NCBI GenBank assembly: GCA_963770315.1
Contig: CAVYPC010000002.1
Location: 2,666,001 to 2,730,000, forward strand
Direction: 5' to 3'
DNA: 64,000 bases
Source: VRUE01 sp963770315
GTDB lineage: Bacteria > Actinomycetota > Thermoleophilia > Solirubrobacterales > 70-9
Positions 1 through 7,663 of this stretch are shown in pieces. The translations under genes were made by a program, and so were the position numbers. The notes beneath the pieces were generated by a model, which had not been told where the DNA came from, did no database searches, and saw nothing but the letters and a program-made list of their open reading frames with translations. Each line of letters opens with the position of its first letter. The stretch's first letter is position 1.

Positions 1-988
1 CGGTGACGGTCAGCCCGAAGCCCTCGCGGATCGACTTCTGCAGGCAGACGTCGGACTGCGACTGGAAGGCGTTGACCTCGATCGCGCCGACGTTGTTGAG
101 GTTGTTGAGGATCTTGATGTCATCGTCGTCGTCGGCGTATTCGACGGTCTGCTGGAAGAAGTCCCAGCCCTCGGGGTCGTCGGTCGCCATCGAGCCGACC
201 AGAGCCAGCTGCACGTCCGGCATCTGCGCCGTCACCTCGCGATAGGCGTCGATCACCCCGATCGGGTCCTTCCAGGGATCGAAGCGGGAGACCTGGGTGA
301 TCAGCGGCCGGTCGACGTCGATCCCGAACTGGTGGCAGACGAAGGAGGCGTCGTCGGGCGAGAAGGCCATGTTCTTCGGCGAGAGTGGATCGATCGCCGG
401 CGGGATGATGCGGATGCCGTTGTGGCCGTTCATTCCATTCGGCACGTAGGAGGGCAGGTGCCAGACGGTCGCGTCGTACTCCTCGATCAGCGGCCGCAGG
501 CGGGCGATCGGCGCCGGGTTCGGCTCGGAGAGGTCGATGTGGCAGCGCCAGACCCAGTTGCGGCTCTTCTCCAGGGCCCCGCGGCGCAATCCGATCGGCT
601 GCGGATCGTGGACGATGATCGTGTCCCACTCGCCTTTCAGCCCATCCGCGTTTATGGAGTTGATCTCGTCGAACACCGCCCACTGCTCGTCGCTCAGCGT
701 CTCCTCGGCGCCCTGCAGCGAGTTGTGCAGAAGCTTGGTCGCGTTGAAGAACTCTTCTTTGCCGAAGATCACCTGCCAGTGGGCGTCGACTCCGGCGTCG
801 CGCATCAGCGGCACGATCGTGTAGAGGATCTCCGACACTCCGCCGCCGAAGGCGGTGGCGCTGACGTGGAGGACGCGCTGCCCTTTGAGCGGCTCGGCCA
901 GCTCGCGAATGCGCTCGATCAGTTCCTTGCCGGCGATGTGGGTGTAGTCGGCGAGGGACTTCTGGCCGAGGGTGACTTCTTGAAGCAT
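1..988 (-). CDS. treT: Trehalose synthase-like GT4 glycosyltransferase (partial, C-terminus beyond window)
   Basis: The minus-strand frame opens with ATG at 988 and stays open to the left edge, so the C-terminus is missing. The N-terminal part reads MLQEVTLGQKSLADYTHIAG, followed by VLHVSATAFGGGVSEIL, a glycine-rich donor/acceptor loop typical of retaining GT-B enzymes. IIPPAIDPLSPKN, VSRFDPWKDP and REGFGLTV are the usual landmarks of the C-terminal Rossmann domain. The order and wording of these motifs match TreT-type trehalose glycosyltransferring synthases, which join NDP-glucose to glucose to form trehalose. It lies 45 bp downstream of the HtrA gene on the same strand and may be the last gene of that stress operon. 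Assignment to GT4 is firm; the trehalose specificity is inferred. Confidence 0.75.
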   Translation of the reverse strand, partial: MLQEVTLGQKSLADYTHIAGKELIERIRELAEPLKGQRVLHVSATAFGGGVSEILYTIVPLMRDAGVDAHWQVIFGKEEFFNATKLLHNSLQGAEETLSDEQWAVFDEINSINADGLKGEWDTIIVHDPQPIGLRRGALEKSRNWVWRCHIDLSEPNPAPIARLRPLIEEYDATVWHLPSYVPNGMNGHNGIRIIPPAIDPLSPKNMAFSPDDASFVCHQFGIDVDRPLITQVSRFDPWKDPIGVIDAYREVTAQMPDVQLALVGSMATDDPEGWDFFQQTVEYADDDDDIKILNNLNNVGAIEVNAFQSQSDVCLQKSIREGFGLTVT

Positions 989-1033
989 CGGCGATTTCTA
1001 CAGGCAACGCCGGTTAGATGACTGGCAGGCTGC

Positions 1034-2185
1034 TCAGCCGCCCGCTTCGGCCACCGGACGTTTCCCAAGCGTGACCTCGACGTTCTCGCGGTCGCCGCTG
1101 TCGTGGAGGACTTCCAGGGTCACCTTCTGGCCCGGCTCATAGGCGGAGATGTAACGAGAGAGATCGTCGGGCTGCACGACCTCGTGGCCGTCGACGGCGA
1201 GGATCGTGTCGCCGCCGACCTCGTACTCGCCGGCCTGGAAGCGCAGTTTTTCGTCGCCGCCCTTCAGCCCCGCCCCGTCACCGGGCCCTCCGGGGACGAC
1301 TTCGGCCAGCAGTCCGCCGTGATCGGTGTCGAGGCCGAGCTTCGCGGCGAGCTGCGGGTAGAGCGCCTGGCTGGATACGCCGATGTAGGCGTACTCGGCC
1401 TTGCCGTTGCGCTCCAGCTGGGCGAGCGAGCGTTTCACGACCGAGATCGGCACGGCGAACCCGACCCCGTCGCTGGCGCCGGAGTTGGTCTCGATCTGCT
1501 GGTTGATGCCGACCACGCGGGCGCCGGCATCGAGCAGCGGACCGCCCGAGTTGCCGGGGTTGATCGAGGCATCGGTCTGGATCGCGCCCTCGATCTGGAA
1601 TTGCGTCAGCGACCCGACGGAGCGTTCGGTCGCCGAGACGATCCCGACCGAGAGCGACTGCTGCTCGCCGAAGGGGCTGCCGATCGCCGCGACCGGCTGG
1701 CCGACGACCAGCTTGCGGTCGTCGCCGAGCTTCAGCGGGTGCAGGTCGAAGCCGTCCGGCTTGACTTCCAGCAGGGCGACGTCGGCGAAGGGATCGAAGC
1801 CGACGATCTTCGCCGCGACGACGTTGCGATCGGGGAACTCGATGAAGACCGCCTTTGCCTCCTTGCGGTCGCTGCCTTCGCCATCGGTGACGACGTGCGC
1901 GTTGGTGACGATCCTGCCCTTGGTGTCGAGCACGAAGCCCGAGCCTTCCGCGGCGCCTTTGTCGAAGATCGAGCGGATCGTGACCACCCCGGGCGCCGCC
2001 TCGCGGTAGACCGCGGCCGCGTCGAAGCCCTCGCTGGCGGCCTGCACGACCACTTCGGTCGTCGTCTTCGCCGCCGCCTCCCCGCCCGTTCCCGAGCTGC
2101 TCCCACCGCTGCCGCCGCAGCCAACCTGCAACGTCAGGACCGACAGCGCCAACAGCGCCACCAGCGAGGCCCGTCGCCTTCTCAC
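1034..2185 (-). CDS. htrA: HtrA/DegP-type S1C serine protease with PDZ domain, predicted lipoprotein
   Basis: The 383-aa product starts with a basic hydrophobic leader ending in VGC (Cys23), a lipobox followed by a Gly/Ser linker, so it is probably a membrane-anchored lipoprotein. The trypsin-like triad is visible as His97 (TNAHVV), Asp135 (FADVALLE) and Ser213 (GNSGGPLL). A single PDZ domain occupies roughly residues 270-370. The GTG start overlaps the stop of the histidine kinase gene by 4 bp (GTGA), which argues for translational coupling. The order regulator-kinase-HtrA is that of mycobacterial mprAB-pepD, where the protease handles misfolded envelope proteins and feeds back on the kinase. 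The same role here is inference. Confidence 0.93.
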   Translation of the reverse strand: MRRRRASLVALLALSVLTLQVGCGGSGGSSSGTGGEAAAKTTTEVVVQAASEGFDAAAVYREAAPGVVTIRSIFDKGAAEGSGFVLDTKGRIVTNAHVVTDGEGSDRKEAKAVFIEFPDRNVVAAKIVGFDPFADVALLEVKPDGFDLHPLKLGDDRKLVVGQPVAAIGSPFGEQQSLSVGIVSATERSVGSLTQFQIEGAIQTDASINPGNSGGPLLDAGARVVGINQQIETNSGASDGVGFAVPISVVKRSLAQLERNGKAEYAYIGVSSQALYPQLAAKLGLDTDHGGLLAEVVPGGPGDGAGLKGGDEKLRFQAGEYEVGGDTILAVDGHEVVQPDDLSRYISAYEPGQKVTLEVLHDSGDRENVEVTLGKRPVAEAGG

Positions 2186-3236
2186 GCGGTTGCCTTCGCG
2201 GGGCCCGCGACGATCGTCTCCAGCGCTCCGGGAGGGGCGAGGGGCAGGTCGAGCGTGAAGGCGGTGAAGCGACGGCTGGAGGAGATCGCGATGTGCCCGT
2301 CCATGCGCTGCACCAGCTCGCGGGCGATCGCCAGGCCCAGCCCCGAGCCGCCGGCCGAGTCGGCCGTGAAGAAGCGCTCGAAGATGCGCTTCTGCACCCG
2401 CTGGGGGATCCCGGTGCCGTCATCGGAGACGGTCAGCTCGGCGCGCTGGTTGACGGAGTAGATGGTCACGGTGACGCTGGTGCCCTCCGGCGTATGGGTG
2501 AGGGCGTTGTCGAGGAGGATACGGATGATCTGTCGCACCCTGTCCGGATCGGCGACCGCGATCACCGGGCGATCCGGCGTGCGCAGCTCCAGGCGCGAGC
2601 CGCGCAGGTCCGCGCGGGCGCCGAACTCGCGTGCCACGTCGCGTGCCAGCGAGCTCAGGTCGACGCTGCGGATGGCCATGACGATGCCGCCGGCATCGAG
2701 CTGGGAGAGGTTGAGGAGGTCGGCGGTGAGCTTGGTCAGCCGCTCGATCTGCTGGCGCATCGTGCGCACGAACTCCGCCCGCTCCTCCGGGCTCGGGTCC
2801 TCCTCGTCGAGCAGCTCGACGAAGCCGCCGAGGCTGAAGATCGGCGTGCGCAGCTCGTGTGAGGCGTTGGCGATGAACTGCTTGCGGGCGCTGTCGAGCT
2901 CGGCGAGGCGGCGCTGCATCTCGTTGAAGGTGCGGGCCAGCTGCCCGAGCTGGCCGGAGGAGTCGACCGGGATGCGGGCGGCAAAGTCGCCGTCGGCGAC
3001 TTTGCGCGCGGCCTCCTCGATCCGGTTCACCCGCAGCGTCACCACCCGGGCCGAGTAGATGCCGACCCCGAGCGCCATCAGCAGGGCGAGCAGGCCGCCG
3101 ATCAGGATCGGTCCGCCGGCCTCGGTGTGGCCGCCGATCGCGACGACCCAGACATAGACGATGATCGACGTCCCAGCTCCGATCGACAGCGACGCGGTCG
3201 TGATCCTGCTGCCGAGCGGGGTGAGGCGGAGGAACT

Positions 3237-3240
<4 letters not shown>
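2182..3240 (-). CDS. Membrane sensor histidine kinase (HAMP-HisKA-HATPase)
   Basis: The 352-aa protein has two predicted membrane helices (about residues 18-36 and 45-65) with a very short extracytoplasmic loop. They are followed by a HAMP domain (about 65-117), a HisKA domain with phospho-accepting His128 in NASHELRTP, and an HATPase domain containing LDNALTHT, DDGTGIP and GSGLGLAI. The short loop suggests sensing within or near the membrane rather than ligand binding by a large sensor domain. The ATG start overlaps the response-regulator stop by 4 bp (ATGA), and its own stop overlaps the protease start by 4 bp, so the three genes form one tight operon. Confidence 0.95.
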
Positions 3241-3938
<698 letters not shown>

Positions 3939-4019
3939 AAGAGTAATCCGGTCGCGTCGTCAGCCGGTTGGACGTATGTGCGAGTACCAAGAACTAAGGT
4001 TCCCGGGGAGGGCGCCGAT

Positions 4020-4208
4020 ATGAGGAAAGTAATGGAGCAGCGACAGCTGAAGAGCCTCGTCGAGAGCGGCAACTACCGGCCCGAGCCGCGGCTGGTGGCG
4101 TGCGCGATGCTGCGCCGCCGCGGCGTGCGTGCGTTGCTGACCGGGATTGGGTTCAGCCCAGCTGATCGAATCCAGTCGGCTCCAGCAGGCCGCCGCCAGG
4201 CAGCCTGA
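4020..4208 (+). CDS. Small FlgM-like protein
   Basis: A 62-aa frame starts at ATG 4020 behind a good ribosome-binding sequence (GGGGAGGG, about 10 nt upstream). The segment RQLKSLVESGNYRPEPRLVACAMLRR resembles the C-terminal helices of FlgM-type anti-sigma factors (LxxxVxSGxYxVDxxxVAxAML). Its 3' end overlaps the convergent thiL gene by 56 bp, and the last 20 or so residues look like read-through of non-conserved sequence. No flagellar genes are in view, so if it is real it more likely acts on another sigma factor. The family resemblance is suggestive only. Confidence 0.5.
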   Translation: MRKVMEQRQLKSLVESGNYRPEPRLVACAMLRRRGVRALLTGIGFSPADRIQSAPAGRRQAA

Positions 4209-5136
4209 TCTCGACCCCCTCACCGGCGACGACCTCGCCGATCCGGGTCAGCGCGGTGCCTTCCAGCTTTGCCACGGCCGCTGCCGCGGTGGCGAGCCGC
4301 TCGCTGGGAAGAGCCGCGAGCAGCTCGTAGTCCTCGCCGCCGGAGGTGGCCAGCTCCAGCGGCGCCCGCCCGGCTGCGGTTGCGATCTCCTCGACGCCCT
4401 CGTCGAGCGGCAGGGCGGCGGCCTCGATTCGCAGCCCGACCCCGCTTGCCGAGGCGAGGTGGCCGGCATCGCCGCCCAGCCCGTCGCTGAGGTCGATCAT
4501 CGCTGTCGCGCCAGCGTCGGCCAGGGCTCGACCGGCGCCGAGGCGGGGCTCGGGTTCGAGCTGGCGGGCGCGCAGCCGCGCCGCAACCGTGGCGGGGATC
4601 GCGGCGGCGAGGCTGGGGCGCTGCAGCAGCTGCAGGCCGGCGGCGGCCCCGCCGAGCTCGCCGGTCACGACCAGGACGTCGCCAGGGCGGGCGCCACCCC
4701 GCCTCACCAGCCGCTCCGGGTCGGAGGCGTGCCCGACGACGGTCATCGACAGGGTCAGCGCCGGGGCGCGGGTCACGTCGCCGCCGACCAGGCTGACGCC
4801 CGTCTCGCCGGCGAGCGCACGGATCCCGTCGAACAGCTCCACGCAGCCGTCCTCGCCGAGGTCGGCCGGGACGCCGAGGACGACGTAGGCCTCCCCCGGC
4901 TCGGCTCCCATCGCCGCCAGGTCGGAGAGGGCGGCGCCGAGCGCCTTGTGGCCGATCTGCCCCAGGCTGCTCCACTCGCGCCGGAAGTGGACCCCGTCGA
5001 TCAGGGCGTCGACGGAGGTCGCGGTGGCGCCGCCGGGAACGGAGATGGCGGCGTCGTCGCCGCTGCCGAGCCGCACCCGCGCCCCAGGCTGTGGCAGCCG
5101 TGACTGCAACTTGGCCAATAGCTCAAACTCGCCCAC
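4153..5136 (-). CDS. thiL: Thiamine-monophosphate kinase ThiL
   Basis: This 327-aa protein phosphorylates thiamine monophosphate to the active cofactor thiamine diphosphate. It shows the PurM/ThiL fold landmarks: GSGDDAAI near the N-terminus, the SVDALIDGVHF substrate loop, SLVGGDVTRAP, and DLSDGLGGDAGHLA in the second half. The GTG at 5136 (MGEFELLAKL) was chosen because GGGGGAG lies 9 nt upstream and ThiL proteins begin this way. A frame running up to 5214 adds a non-homologous extension. The length is normal for ThiL. Confidence 0.94.
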   Translation of the reverse strand: MGEFELLAKLQSRLPQPGARVRLGSGDDAAISVPGGATATSVDALIDGVHFRREWSSLGQIGHKALGAALSDLAAMGAEPGEAYVVLGVPADLGEDGCVELFDGIRALAGETGVSLVGGDVTRAPALTLSMTVVGHASDPERLVRRGGARPGDVLVVTGELGGAAAGLQLLQRPSLAAAIPATVAARLRARQLEPEPRLGAGRALADAGATAMIDLSDGLGGDAGHLASASGVGLRIEAAALPLDEGVEEIATAAGRAPLELATSGGEDYELLAALPSERLATAAAAVAKLEGTALTRIGEVVAGEGVEIRLPGGGLLEPTGFDQLG

Positions 5137-5199
5137 GCGGCCATTCTCCCCCGCTGCCGTCGAATGGGCGACCCATAAGGCCACTAATGTGCGGCGGAC

Positions 5200-6285
5200 G
5201 TGGCCGAGGGGCATCCATTTCTACATCGCATCGGCGAGGCCGCCGCCCGGTTCGGGACGCGGCCCCCGCGCAGCAAAGGCGTCCGGCTCGCGATCCAGCT
5301 CGGGCTCGCGGTCGTCATCTTCGGCTTCCTCGTGCTCACGGTCGTCGACCAGTGGGCGGAGATCAAGGACAAGGGCGTCCACTTCCACGTCCTCTGGCTG
5401 ATCCCCGCCTTCGTCGTCCTGCCGCTCTTCTACGTGCTCAGCGCCTACGGCTGGGACCTCATCCTGCGCTTCCTCGGCTACCGGATCGGGCCGGGGCGGG
5501 CGCAGGTGGCCTGGGGCCAGCCGCTGCTGGCCCGCTATGTGCCGGGCAGCGTCCTCTATGTACTGGGGCGGGTCCTGCTCTCCGAGCGAGCGGGGGTGCA
5601 GCGGCGGATCACGATCGCGAGCATCGTCTACGAGCAGGCGATCTCCGCCACCTCGGCGATCGTCTTCGCCGCCTACTTCTTGATCAGCCACCCCGATCTG
5701 CAGGGTCAGCCTTGGCGCTGGGCGGTGCTGCTGCTGATCCCCGCGGCGATCGCGCTGCTGCATCCGCGCATCTTCGGACCGCTCGCCGACCGCGTCCTGC
5801 GCGCCTTCGGCCGCGAGTCCCTGCCGGATGTGATCTCACTGCGCGGCGTAATCGTCCTGATCCTCTACTACGTCGCCGTCTGGGGGGTGGTCGCGGTCGG
5901 CATGTACTGCGTCGCCCGCTCGGTCACCACGATCCCGTTGACGGTCGGCGAAGTGCTCACGGTGGGCTCGGCCCAGGCGGTCGGCTACGTCGCGGCCCTC
6001 GTCACCCTTGTCGCCCCAGCCGGTCTGGGTATCCGCGACGCCGCCTTCGCCTGGGCGGTCAAGGGCGCGGTCGGCGACAGCTTCGCGGTCGGCTCGCTGA
6101 TCGCGATCGCCGTGCGGGGCGTGCTGACCGTGGTCGAGCTGCTCTACGTCGGCCTGGTCACCGCGCTGGGCAAACGCGAGGGTTGGTCGATTCCCACCGG
6201 GGTTATCCATCCGTCGGCTGAGGAGCAGGCCGAGGGGACGCCTAGGCGCGAGGAGACACCCATCCACTCGCCCGAGATTCTTTAG
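5200..6285 (+). CDS. Flippase-like integral membrane protein (LPG synthase TM / UPF0104 type)
   Basis: The 361-aa protein has about eight hydrophobic helices (for example AIQLGLAVVIFGFLVLTVV and VVAVGMYCVARSV). It carries motifs of the lysylphosphatidylglycerol-synthase transmembrane family, including LLARYVPGSVLYVLGRVLLSERAG and VALVTLVAPAGLGIRDAAF. This family includes flippase-like proteins often encoded beside glycosyltransferases. The neighbouring convergent mannosyltransferase fits a role in lipid-linked sugar or phospholipid handling, but the substrate is unknown. Translation probably starts at GTG 5200. A long inverted repeat follows the stop codon and may terminate transcription. Confidence 0.82.
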   Translation: MAEGHPFLHRIGEAAARFGTRPPRSKGVRLAIQLGLAVVIFGFLVLTVVDQWAEIKDKGVHFHVLWLIPAFVVLPLFYVLSAYGWDLILRFLGYRIGPGRAQVAWGQPLLARYVPGSVLYVLGRVLLSERAGVQRRITIASIVYEQAISATSAIVFAAYFLISHPDLQGQPWRWAVLLLIPAAIALLHPRIFGPLADRVLRAFGRESLPDVISLRGVIVLILYYVAVWGVVAVGMYCVARSVTTIPLTVGEVLTVGSAQAVGYVAALVTLVAPAGLGIRDAAFAWAVKGAVGDSFAVGSLIAIAVRGVLTVVELLYVGLVTALGKREGWSIPTGVIHPSAEEQAEGTPRREETPIHSPEIL

Positions 6286-6294
6286 CGTCGGTTG

Positions 6295-6431
6295 GGGGAG
6301 GCAGGGGGCGGCTCTGGGGAGCCTAGGTTCGCTTCGCTGGCGCTCCGCTCACTATGTTGGACCGCTTCGCGGGAGAAACCACTCTGCGGAGCCGCTTCGC
6401 GAGGCTCCCCAGAGCCGCCCCCTGCCTCCCC
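6295..6431. repeat. Long inverted repeat, type A (30-bp perfect arms, 77-nt conserved-core loop)
   Basis: Positions 6295-6324 and 6402-6431 are exact reverse complements over 30 bp, between two convergent genes. The 77-nt loop contains a core (about 6362-6404) with ACTCTGCGGAGCCGCT that recurs at 51169-51211 and 59756-59798. The arms are unrelated to the arms of those other copies. The structure could terminate both transcripts, but it is far longer than a normal terminator. Confidence 0.9.
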
Positions 6432-6496
6432 AAGTCGAGTCGCCGAAGGCTCTCGCACGAGAACCCCGGCCAGGATCGCTCAGTGCAAGGTGCCGT

Positions 6497-6535
6497 AGCT
6501 GACTTTACCCACCCATAGAGGGGTCAATGTCGGCT
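6497..6535. repeat. Inverted repeat, type C (AGCYGACTTT... arms)
   Basis: The left arm AGCTGACTTTACCC (6497-6510) pairs imperfectly with GGGTCAATGTCGGCT (6521-6535). The same arm sequence occurs as an inverted repeat inside rarA at 51939-51982, so these are two copies of one element. This copy lies immediately downstream of the mannosyltransferase stop codon. Confidence 0.75.
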
Positions 6536-6538
6536 CCG

Positions 6539-7663
6539 CTAAAGGGGGAGCCGGGCTGGGAGCTGGTAGGCGGTCAGGGCCAGGGTCAGGAGCTGTAGGG
6601 GGCGGTCTCTTGAGAGAGCTACAAGGGGGAGAGCCCAGATCAGGTACCAGGGTAGGAGCCAGGCGGTGGCCAGGAGCAGGGCGAAGGAGGCCCAGGCGGC
6701 GCAGCGGAGCCAGTCGGCGCCCTGCCAGGTTCGGATCAGCAGGTGGATGAAGAGGGCGGCGTAGAGGGCAAGGGCGCTGGCGCGGACCGCGCTGGCGTTC
6801 AGGCCCGTCAGCCGGGCAAAGGTGATCGGGATGCTCATGTGGCTGGTGCGGTCCTGGTTCTCGCCCGCGAGGCTGAGCGTGTCCAGCCAGTGCCAGCTGA
6901 AGGCGACGTACGCGGCCGCGCCGACCGCCAGCGCCGCGACGCCGATCCCGGCCAGCAGCCGCGCGGGCCCTCGCCGCCCCGGCCCGATTGCAGCTTTTCC
7001 CCCACCCCGGGCCGGAAAATGCTGCGATCGCGCGGCGGCGAGGAGGGCGAAGGGGGCGGCCATTGCGGCCGGGGCCTTGATCGCGAAGGCCGCTACGAAG
7101 GCGGCGCCTGCGCTGGCCTCGCGTGCCGAGAGCATCGCCGCGACGCCGATCGTCGCCGCCAGCATCGCCAGGCCGTCGTTGTGGGCGCCGCCGATCACGT
7201 GGAGCAGGACCAACGGGTTGAGGGCAACGAAGGCGGCGGCGGGCCAGGGGGAGACGCCGCGGGCAGGGGCAAGGCGGGCCACCAGCACCGCGGTGCCCAG
7301 TACCGAGAGGGCGGCAGCCGCCTTCAGCGCCGCAACCGCCGCCGTGACCGGCAGCCAGGCGAGCGGGTAGGTCGCGAGCGTGAACAGCGGCCCGTAGGCG
7401 CTGGCCGTGTCGATCCAGGTGACGCGGGCGTAGGCGGGATCGAAGGGGGCCGCGGCAGGCGGGTGAACGTAGGGATCGAGGCCGTGGACGACTCCGAGCC
7501 GAGCGTAATCGACGTAGCTGTAGACGTCGTGGGAGAGGAGGACGGGGGCGAGCGCAAACGCGGCGACAAGCCCGACTGCAGCCCCCCAGCCGATTGAGTT
7601 CGAAGTTACCCGTGTCATAGGCGGGTAACTTCGAACTCGCCTTTTTGCGATTGCGTGGGTCAA
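6539..7663 (-). CDS. Polyprenol-phosphate-mannose-dependent mannosyltransferase-like protein (GT87/DUF2029 type)
   Basis: This is a hydrophobic multi-pass protein of 359-374 aa. Near the N-terminus is SHDVYSYVDYARLGVVHG, and in the middle HVIGGAHNDGLAM, the motif of bacterial membrane mannosyltransferases that use lipid-linked mannose (MptA/MptB relatives). It would act in the membrane on cell-envelope glycolipids or glycans. Two starts are possible: TTG 7663, which overlaps the upstream PBP stop (TTGA), or ATG 7618, which lies in the loop of an inverted repeat. Residues around SQHFPARGGGKAAIG are encoded by another inverted repeat (6969-7043), apparently an in-frame insertion in a cytoplasmic loop. 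Confidence 0.82.
   Translation of the reverse strand: MTHAIAKRRVRSYPPMTRVTSNSIGWGAAVGLVAAFALAPVLLSHDVYSYVDYARLGVVHGLDPYVHPPAAAPFDPAYARVTWIDTASAYGPLFTLATYPLAWLPVTAAVAALKAAAALSVLGTAVLVARLAPARGVSPWPAAAFVALNPLVLLHVIGGAHNDGLAMLAATIGVAAMLSAREASAGAAFVAAFAIKAPAAMAAPFALLAAARSQHFPARGGGKAAIGPGRRGPARLLAGIGVAALAVGAAAYVAFSWHWLDTLSLAGENQDRTSHMSIPITFARLTGLNASAVRASALALYAALFIHLLIRTWQGADWLRCAAWASFALLLATAWLLPWYLIWALPLVALSRDRPLQLLTLALTAYQLPARLPL
6969..7043. repeat. Inverted repeat, type D, inside the mannosyltransferase gene
   Basis: CCTCGCCGCC (6969-6978) pairs with GGCGGCGAGG (7034-7043), and CGATTGCAGCTTTTCC (6985-7000) pairs with GGAAAATGCTGCGATCG (7014-7030) with one mismatch and one bulge. The span is 75 bp, exactly 25 codons, and is read through without a stop. 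The segment CGATTGCAGCTTTT recurs at 32122-32135 upstream of birA. Confidence 0.7.
7596..7638. repeat. Perfect 17-bp inverted repeat at the 5' end of the mannosyltransferase gene
   Basis: GAGTTCGAAGTTACCCG (7596-7612) is the exact reverse complement of 7622-7638, with a 9-nt loop that contains the candidate ATG start (7616-7618). It lies just downstream of the PBP stop codon, so it could attenuate transcription or hide the mannosyltransferase start. Confidence 0.85.
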
